Assembly: GCA_963753165.1 (NCBI GenBank)
Contig: CAVWBP010000035.1
Span: forward strand, 1 to 10,495
Reading direction: 5' to 3'
Source of the DNA: JAKLQR01 sp963753165
GTDB taxonomy: Bacteria; Nitrospirota; Thermodesulfovibrionia; Thermodesulfovibrionales; SM23-35
Length of the DNA stretch: 10,495 nucleotides
The notes beneath the pieces were generated by a model. It saw nothing but the letters and a program-made list of their open reading frames with translations, did not search any database and was not told the origin of the DNA. The position numbers were made by a program, and so were the translations under genes. This document shows positions 5,243-10,495 of the stretch, in pieces. The stretch's first letter is position 1. Every line of letters starts with the position of its first letter.

Positions 5243-7558
5243 TCACCACGTCGTGAAAAGCGCTTTCATGTTTTTCAGTTCCTCTGAAAACCCGGAGGCC
5301 CTCCGGAGAGAGAAATCCCTGTATGTACTGATGCGCAGACCGTCAGGAGAATCTTCTCCCTTCACCGCGCCGTCCGTGTCCGTCCTGTATACTGAAATAC
5401 CCTCAAGGGCGGCGAGCATTTCCTTATGGGGATGACCGAAGGAATTGCCGCGTCCCGCGCTGATGACTGCTGCAGCCGGAGAAATGATTCTGAAAAGTGA
5501 ATTATGCGCAGAATTCCTGCTGCCGTGATGCGGCACCTTGAGTACATCGCTCCGGAGCCATCCGCCGAGCTGCAGAATATTCTCTTCAGCCTCCTGTTCG
5601 ATATCACCGGAGAAGAGGAATGTATGATCGCCGGAAATTTTCAACACGAGGGAATCATTGTTTGCCTCAACATACCCGCTTCGCTGAGACGAATAAAATT
5701 CAGCATAGGGGTGAAGTGTCTGTATGGTATAGCCATCGCCTTCGAGAACATCTCCCCGCTTCAGCACCCGTTGTCTGATATGAACCAGGTTCTCCGGGAG
5801 TTTCATTCTCCCGTTGTGCCATATCTCCCTGATATCTATTCTTTCTTCCATATATCCGAGCCCTCCGGTATGGTCCGGGTGGATGTGGGTAAGCACAAGG
5901 GCGTCAACAGTCCTTTTCCCCCTGTACCGGAGGTATGAGGCCGCCTCCCTCCCGCTTTTCCCGGTGTCAATGACGATCGTTTTCCCGTCCGGAAGTTCGA
6001 GAACAGCCGAATCTCCCTGCCCCACGTCGAGGAACGTGACCTTCATACCGTCCCTTCCCGCCATCGAGAGAAGCCCATAAACCAGAAAAGGGATGAAAGG
6101 GAGTATGACCAGGTATCTTCTCTCTCTAAAAAAAAGAACCATTGCAAACCCTGCATAAAAGAGGAGAAGAAGGACAGGAGGGAAAGCGGGCACCGGGATA
6201 TCTGCGTAGGGTATCCGTGCAAAGAGTTTCACAAGAGAGAGCACAACCCCGGTGACCGGTGCAAGCACCGGCGCAAAGATGAAATCCCCGGTGAACGGGA
6301 ACAGGAACGCTGAGAATACCGAGAGCGGTATGATGAGAAAACCGATAAGAGGCGCGATGAGGAGATTTGTTGCCGGTGCGATGATTGAGAAATAATGGAA
6401 ATAGTACGCCACGAGCGGCGCAGTGCCGATAGATGCGGCGAGAGAAATCTTTACGGCATTTCTGAGAGAACGGAACGGCTTTTTCTCCTCTTCTTCTCCA
6501 CGCACGCCCGTCTTCATGGAAAACCCTATACACAATACCGCAGTGAATGACAGTTGGAATGAAACGCTGAAAAAGGTTTCGGGGTTCCAGACAACAAGGA
6601 GTACTGCTGCAAAAACCAGGGCGACGAGCCAGGAATTCTTTCTCCCGATAATCAGACCCGCAAGGAAAAGACTGATCATAATAAAAGACCGTATTGCAGG
6701 GATGCTCGCCCCTGAGATGCCGAGATAGGCGAGGACAAAGGGGAAGCAGAGGATCGCAGCCCCCTGGGAAGGGGTAAGGAAGAGGGTTATCCGCTGTAGT
6801 ACTCTATAGGGCAGCAGGGCGATAAGCATGCGGAACAGGGTATACAGAACAACGGAGAAGAGGCCGAAGTGGCTTCCTGAAATACTGAGGATATGGGTAA
6901 GGCCGGTCGTGTTAAAGGCATTCCTCACCGCTTCGTCGATGAACGCCTGTTCTCCTGTCGTGACCGATGCAAGAAACGCCCCTGTATCACGGTCGAATCT
7001 TCCCACAAGGTATTCATTGATCCTGTACCGGAACTCCTGGATATGCGCAAAGAGCGGCTCCTTTGTGCTTCCCTGCCCGGAGATGCCGGCAAGATATGCA
7101 ATCGCAGGCTGTTCCCCATGTTCACCGGGATTCCGGTGCGCTCCGATACCGGAGAACCGGATTTCCGCGAGATATTCGGTATATGGCCTGGAGCCTTCTT
7201 CGGCAAGTATCATGATTTCCTTTCCCGCGAGCGCGTGGGCCGGTTCACCGGTGCGTTGATTCTCTGCCCGCTCTATCAGGAAACTCTGTCTGATCAGTCC
7301 GCTTTTTGTCCTGACGGGAAAGGTGGTAAAAATCCCCTGTGCAAAATACCGTTCATTGCTGCAGGGTATTTCAACGGCGGGGCCGCATCGCATACACGCA
7401 TAGAGAATCCCGGCGATCAGGACGGGGACGACAAGATATCTTCTTTTTCCGAGGAGGGCAAAGACGATAAAGAAAAGAATAAATGCGGTTGCATAAGGGA
7501 AATATGCAAACAGGGAAAACAGCAGAACACCGGCAAGGAATGCGAGAAAACAATGCAT
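5243..7558 (-). CDS. comEC: ComEC/Rec2-family DNA uptake channel, full length
   Basis: Inner-membrane channel that carries single-stranded DNA into the cytoplasm during natural transformation. All three parts of the family are present in 771 residues. There are N-terminal membrane helices within about 1-60 and a soluble OB-like domain at about 70-165. The polytopic competence domain starts near 215 with THILSISGSHFGL (221-233), close to the canonical HLLAISGLH motif. The C-terminal metallo-beta-lactamase domain starts at about 505 with FLDVGQGDS, carries HIHPDH (558-563) and FSGD (649-652), and has the PHHGS motif at about 676-680. The metal-ligand residues appear intact, so the nuclease-like domain is probably active. 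The start ATG overlaps the glmM stop as TGATG, so it is the last gene of the cda operon. One gene does not show that the organism is competent, since pilus and other com genes are not in the window. Confidence 0.93.
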   Translation of the reverse strand: MHCFLAFLAGVLLFSLFAYFPYATAFILFFIVFALLGKRRYLVVPVLIAGILYACMRCGPAVEIPCSNERYFAQGIFTTFPVRTKSGLIRQSFLIERAENQRTGEPAHALAGKEIMILAEEGSRPYTEYLAEIRFSGIGAHRNPGEHGEQPAIAYLAGISGQGSTKEPLFAHIQEFRYRINEYLVGRFDRDTGAFLASVTTGEQAFIDEAVRNAFNTTGLTHILSISGSHFGLFSVVLYTLFRMLIALLPYRVLQRITLFLTPSQGAAILCFPFVLAYLGISGASIPAIRSFIMISLFLAGLIIGRKNSWLVALVFAAVLLVVWNPETFFSVSFQLSFTAVLCIGFSMKTGVRGEEEEKKPFRSLRNAVKISLAASIGTAPLVAYYFHYFSIIAPATNLLIAPLIGFLIIPLSVFSAFLFPFTGDFIFAPVLAPVTGVVLSLVKLFARIPYADIPVPAFPPVLLLLFYAGFAMVLFFRERRYLVILPFIPFLVYGLLSMAGRDGMKVTFLDVGQGDSAVLELPDGKTIVIDTGKSGREAASYLRYRGKRTVDALVLTHIHPDHTGGLGYMEERIDIREIWHNGRMKLPENLVHIRQRVLKRGDVLEGDGYTIQTLHPYAEFYSSQRSGYVEANNDSLVLKISGDHTFLFSGDIEQEAEENILQLGGWLRSDVLKVPHHGSRNSAHNSLFRIISPAAAVISAGRGNSFGHPHKEMLAALEGISVYRTDTDGAVKGEDSPDGLRISTYRDFSLRRASGFSEELKNMKALFTTW

Positions 7559-8904
7559 CAGGTCATCTTTGCTTTAATAACCTCCGCAATATTACTCCCG
7601 AGTTTTTTTATAAGTTTCAGGTCCTGGCCTTCAAGCATAACCCTTATTTTCGGCTCTGTTCCGGAAGGTCTCACCAGTATCCGTCCCATCCCTCTCAGTT
7701 TCGCCTCCGCCTCTTTTATTTTCTTCTCGATTTCGGGGATCGATTTAATCTCGCGTTTATGCTCCACCTGGACATTAATCAGTATCTGGGGGAACAGCCT
7801 GATCTCCGCGGCAAGCGCTGAAAGAGTCCTGTCCCTTTTTTTCATGAGCGAGAGGACCTGCAGTGCGGTAATCGGCCCGTCGCCCGTCGTATTGTGGTCA
7901 AGGAAAATAATATGCCCGGACTGTTCGCCTCCGAGGTTGTAACCGCCCTCGATCATCTTTTCTACCACATACCGGTCTCCAACCCTCGTCCTTACCAACC
8001 GTACCCCGTTCTTTTCAAGATACTTCTCCAGTCCGATATTGCTCATTACTGTCGCCACCACGGTATTCTTTTTCAGCGTTCTCTTCTGCTTCATCTCCGC
8101 CGCCCACATGCCCATGATTCTGTCACCGTCGACGATATTCCCTTTTTCGTCGCAGAAGATCGTTCTGTCCGCATCTCCGTCGTGTGCAATCCCGAGATGC
8201 GCTTTATGGAGCTTTACGGCTTTCCGGAGATTTTCGATGTAGAGAGCGCCGCATTCTGCGTTGATATTCACGCCGTCAGGCTTGTCATTGATCGAGATCA
8301 CCTCAGCTCCCAGCTCCCGGAACAGCCATGGCGTAGTTTTGTATGCAGCGCCGTTCGCGCAGTCGACAACAACCCTGATGCCCTCAAACGTCATCCCTTT
8401 CGGTATGGTGGATTTGATGTATTCTATGTATCTGCCTGTCGCGTCGTCGAGACGGTATGCCTTGCCGATCTCCTCCCCTTTCACCCGCTTCCGGGAAAGC
8501 CCTTCATCAGTCACAAGCCCTTCGAGTTTCTTTTCGATTTCATCAGGGAGTTTGAACCCCTTGGATGAGAAGAACTTGATGCCGTTGTCTTCAAACGGAT
8601 TGTGTGATGCAGAGATCACAATGCCCGCGTCCAGCCGCAGGGTCCGCGTGAGAAATGCGATTCCGGGGGTCGGGAGAGGGCCGACGAGCGTCACGTTCAT
8701 TCCCATCGAGCATATTCCCGAAGTGAGCGCGCTCTCGATCATGTATCCCGACAACCGGGTGTCCTTGCCGATCAGGAGCATATTCCTGCCGCAGGTATGT
8801 CTGAGGAGATATGCGATCGCCATCCCCACCCGCAACACTGTTTCAGGGGTCATCGGATATTTGTTGACCGTCCCCCGTATCCCGTCAGTTCCGAACAGTT
8901 TCAT
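7558..8904 (-). CDS. glmM: Phosphoglucosamine mutase
   Basis: Converts glucosamine-6-phosphate to glucosamine-1-phosphate, the step before UDP-GlcNAc for peptidoglycan and lipopolysaccharide. All four alpha-D-phosphohexomutase motifs are visible in 448 residues: the phosphoserine loop SASHNP at 98-103 with catalytic S100, the metal loop DGDADR at 242-247, the sugar-binding loop GEQSGH at 326-331, and the phosphate-binding loop RPSGTEP at 412-418. The N-terminus MKLFGTDGIRG is typical of GlmM rather than of phosphomannomutases. The start overlaps the cdaR stop by ATGA. In Firmicutes GlmM binds CdaA directly and inhibits c-di-AMP synthesis, so the gene order here suggests the same control. Confidence 0.96.
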   Translation of the reverse strand: MKLFGTDGIRGTVNKYPMTPETVLRVGMAIAYLLRHTCGRNMLLIGKDTRLSGYMIESALTSGICSMGMNVTLVGPLPTPGIAFLTRTLRLDAGIVISASHNPFEDNGIKFFSSKGFKLPDEIEKKLEGLVTDEGLSRKRVKGEEIGKAYRLDDATGRYIEYIKSTIPKGMTFEGIRVVVDCANGAAYKTTPWLFRELGAEVISINDKPDGVNINAECGALYIENLRKAVKLHKAHLGIAHDGDADRTIFCDEKGNIVDGDRIMGMWAAEMKQKRTLKKNTVVATVMSNIGLEKYLEKNGVRLVRTRVGDRYVVEKMIEGGYNLGGEQSGHIIFLDHNTTGDGPITALQVLSLMKKRDRTLSALAAEIRLFPQILINVQVEHKREIKSIPEIEKKIKEAEAKLRGMGRILVRPSGTEPKIRVMLEGQDLKLIKKLGSNIAEVIKAKMT

Positions 8905-9548
8905 TGTGCTTTCAGTCCTATCGTCAACTTGATCTCGACCGTATCATTTTTTGCCCGTATTTTTCTCCCTGTTAAATCAAGCCGTACCGACTGTTTTATC
9001 GTCTCATTAATGCCGGTGATATCGAAAGGTTCCGTCTTGATCACAGTGACCCGTGCCGTTTCAGACTGTATGCCCTCTATCAGCACTGTCTGCGGTTCTA
9101 CCGCAATGGACTTTACCACATATCCCCGTGCAGGCTGGCCGACTACTACCGGAATTACCCTCACAACCCGGGTTTTCGTCTCTTCGAAGGTAATCCGTAC
9201 GCTTGACGGATTGATGTTCGTTACCGTTACCGTATTGGGCAGGAGAACGTCACCCCTGCTTATATAGTACATGCCTTCTCCCTTTTTTGCCTTGCTGAGA
9301 TCGACAGAAACCCTGATATCCGACGACTTGAGGAACTGCATGAACCGCTCCTGTCCCCGTATATTCAGGTCAATTGTCTTCGCGGAATTATTCACCATTT
9401 CGAGCCCAACGGGGATATTCTTGAATTCAATAGGCACATCGAGGGACATTTCCGACTGTCCACGGGATGTCACGAAAAGCCATAACACGATAGAGAGGAG
9501 CACCGCGACAATTTTCAGTCCAACATTATGGAATAACCATTTCCTCAT
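8901..9548 (-). CDS. cdaR: YbbR-domain regulator of the c-di-AMP synthase (short form)
   Basis: Membrane-anchored regulator paired with CdaA. It has a short basic start (MRKWLFHN), one membrane helix at about 10-27, and then an extracytoplasmic part with about two YbbR-type beta-rich repeats, roughly 33-115 and 122-212. Firmicute CdaR proteins are usually about twice this length with more YbbR repeats, so this is a short form. No internal stop or frameshift suggests decay. The start has AAAGGA 6-7 nt upstream and overlaps the cdaA stop by ATGA, and its own stop overlaps glmM in the same way. This tight coupling supports a CdaA-CdaR-GlmM complex. Confidence 0.88.
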   Translation of the reverse strand: MRKWLFHNVGLKIVAVLLSIVLWLFVTSRGQSEMSLDVPIEFKNIPVGLEMVNNSAKTIDLNIRGQERFMQFLKSSDIRVSVDLSKAKKGEGMYYISRGDVLLPNTVTVTNINPSSVRITFEETKTRVVRVIPVVVGQPARGYVVKSIAVEPQTVLIEGIQSETARVTVIKTEPFDITGINETIKQSVRLDLTGRKIRAKNDTVEIKLTIGLKAQ

Positions 9549-10309
9549 TTCTTTTCCTTTGAGGTGAAGAGGTCCGTGAGGATATCCCTGAGCGTTCCCA
9601 TGTCAAGGGGCGTATCCATTTTCCCCTTTATCGCCATGGATATCTGGCCCGTCTCTTCCGATACAATAATAATCACTGCATCGGTCTCCTCTGAGAGGCC
9701 TACGCCCGCACGGTGGCGGGTACCCATCGATTGGCTGAGTTCGGAACTCACGGCTATCGGCAGGAAGCATCCTGCCGCCACGATTCTGTTCCCCCTGATC
9801 ACGACAGCCCCGTCATGGATAGGCGAAGTCGGGTGGAAGATGCTCAGCAGCACTTCCTTCGACACCCTTGCATCAAGGCGCGTCCCGATCTCCACAAAGT
9901 CTCCCAGGCTCGTCTCGCGTTCGATTGCGATTATTGCGCCGATCTTTCTGTTCGCGAGCGCGACTGTTGCCCTCACAATCTCGTCGAGTGACTTGAGCTC
10001 TTCCGCAGTCGTGAGGGTCTTGAGAAACCGTGTCTCTCCCATCTGTGCAAGCGCCCTCCGTATCTCGGGCTGGAACAGAATGATGATCGCAATAACAATC
10101 TGCCCCCAGAAGCTCTGGATGAGCCAGTCTACCGTATAGAGTCCGAAATACCGTGTGAGGAAGGAGGCTACGAGGAGAAGACCGAGCCCTATGAGCATAT
10201 GGGCAGCTTTTGTTCCCTTGATGATCAGGAGAAGGCGATACAGGATGAAGGACATGACAGTGATGTCCACCAGGTCCTGCCATCTGAGTTGCATAAGGAA
10301 TTCGATCAT
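9545..10309 (-). CDS. cdaA: Membrane diadenylate cyclase, c-di-AMP synthase
   Basis: Makes cyclic di-AMP from two ATP at the inner membrane. The 254 residues show three membrane helices at about 13-30, 37-53 and 68-80, a linker FQPEIRRALAQMG, then the DAC (DisA_N) domain at about 105-240. The catalytic motifs DGA (166-168, in SPIHDGAVVI) and RHR (198-200, in GTRHRAG) are both intact, so the enzyme should be active. The start ATG at 10309 is forced: an in-frame TAA lies 15 nt upstream and no other start codon lies between. GGAG touches the ATG directly, which is too close for a normal ribosome binding site. First gene of the four-gene operon and divergent from tRNA-fMet. Confidence 0.95.
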   Translation of the reverse strand: MIEFLMQLRWQDLVDITVMSFILYRLLLIIKGTKAAHMLIGLGLLLVASFLTRYFGLYTVDWLIQSFWGQIVIAIIILFQPEIRRALAQMGETRFLKTLTTAEELKSLDEIVRATVALANRKIGAIIAIERETSLGDFVEIGTRLDARVSKEVLLSIFHPTSPIHDGAVVIRGNRIVAAGCFLPIAVSSELSQSMGTRHRAGVGLSEETDAVIIIVSEETGQISMAIKGKMDTPLDMGTLRDILTDLFTSKEKK

Positions 10310-10323
10310 CTCCGGATTGTATT

Positions 10324-10332
10324 ATCATACCA
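10324..10332 (-). promoter_or_regulatory. Candidate extended -10 promoter of the cdaA operon
   Basis: Minus strand TGG-TATGAT would start transcription about 8 bases before the cdaA ATG, giving a nearly leaderless mRNA. An alternative minus-strand pair is TTGTCA (10365-10360) with an 18-bp spacer and CATTAT (10341-10336), which would give a longer leader. The sequence alone does not decide between them. Confidence 0.4.
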
Positions 10333-10358
10333 TACATAATGGGCGCGTACGCATTCGT

Positions 10359-10387
10359 TTGACAAAAAAATGGTGATACGGTATTGT
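10359..10387 (+). promoter_or_regulatory. Predicted promoter of tRNA-fMet
   Basis: A perfect -35 TTGACA (10359-10364), a 17-bp spacer and -10 TATTGT (10382-10387), 11 bases before the mature tRNA 5' end. The -35 box overlaps on the opposite strand the TTGTCA that could serve the cdaA operon, so the two promoters may compete for RNA polymerase. Confidence 0.6.
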
Positions 10388-10398
10388 AAAGGATCAAT

Positions 10399-10475
<77 letters not shown>

Positions 10476-10495
10476 GTAAAATCAAGGGTTTGCAG

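Noticed and set aside
6893..7942. Long plus-strand ORF of 349 codons
   Set aside because: It lies antisense across comEC and glmM, both clearly recognised, and its translation shows no family features. It is a shadow frame.
8261..8932. Plus-strand ORF of 223 codons opposite glmM
   Set aside because: Shadow of glmM with low-complexity Ser/Pro composition and no family signature.

Overview
The window reads as chromosomal housekeeping DNA from a Gram-negative bacterium. All recognised protein genes lie on the minus strand; only an initiator tRNA gene lies on the plus strand. The Lol lipoprotein-sorting genes imply an outer membrane. A cdaA-cdaR-glmM operon, best known from Firmicutes, stands beside lysS-lolC-lolD. 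That mix would fit a Nitrospirota or Desulfobacterota-type lineage. This placement is inference from gene content and was not checked by any search.

From right to left, in the direction of minus-strand transcription, there are four blocks. (1) At 10310-10398 divergent promoters separate a plus-strand tRNA-fMet gene from the operon cdaA-cdaR-glmM-comEC (10309 to 5243), whose genes are joined by ATGA, ATGA and TGATG overlaps. It makes c-di-AMP, regulates that synthesis, makes glucosamine-1-phosphate for the cell wall, and encodes a DNA-uptake channel. (2) A two-helix potassium channel with a cytoplasmic RCK module (5162 to 4161) has its own extended -10 promoter and an unusual selectivity filter, TVGYR. 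(3) lysS (3934 to 2459) encodes lysyl-tRNA synthetase. (4) The Lol block contains a promoter overlapping the lysS stop codon, a 19-codon leader ORF, lolC, a small membrane-anchored helical protein, a stretch of dispersed-type GC-rich repeats, and lolD, which runs off the left edge.

c-di-AMP is a known regulator of potassium transport through RCK_C domains in other bacteria, so the synthase and the RCK channel a few kilobases away may form one functional unit. lolC and lolD would form the inner-membrane ABC exporter that releases lipoproteins to the outer membrane.

I see no mobile element, CRISPR array, defence system or clearly novel system. The points most worth a second look are the leader ORF coupled to lolC, the altered potassium filter, the repeat-derived ribosome binding site of lolD, the unnamed gene between lolC and lolD, the nearly leaderless cdaA start, and a C1-C72 initiator tRNA.
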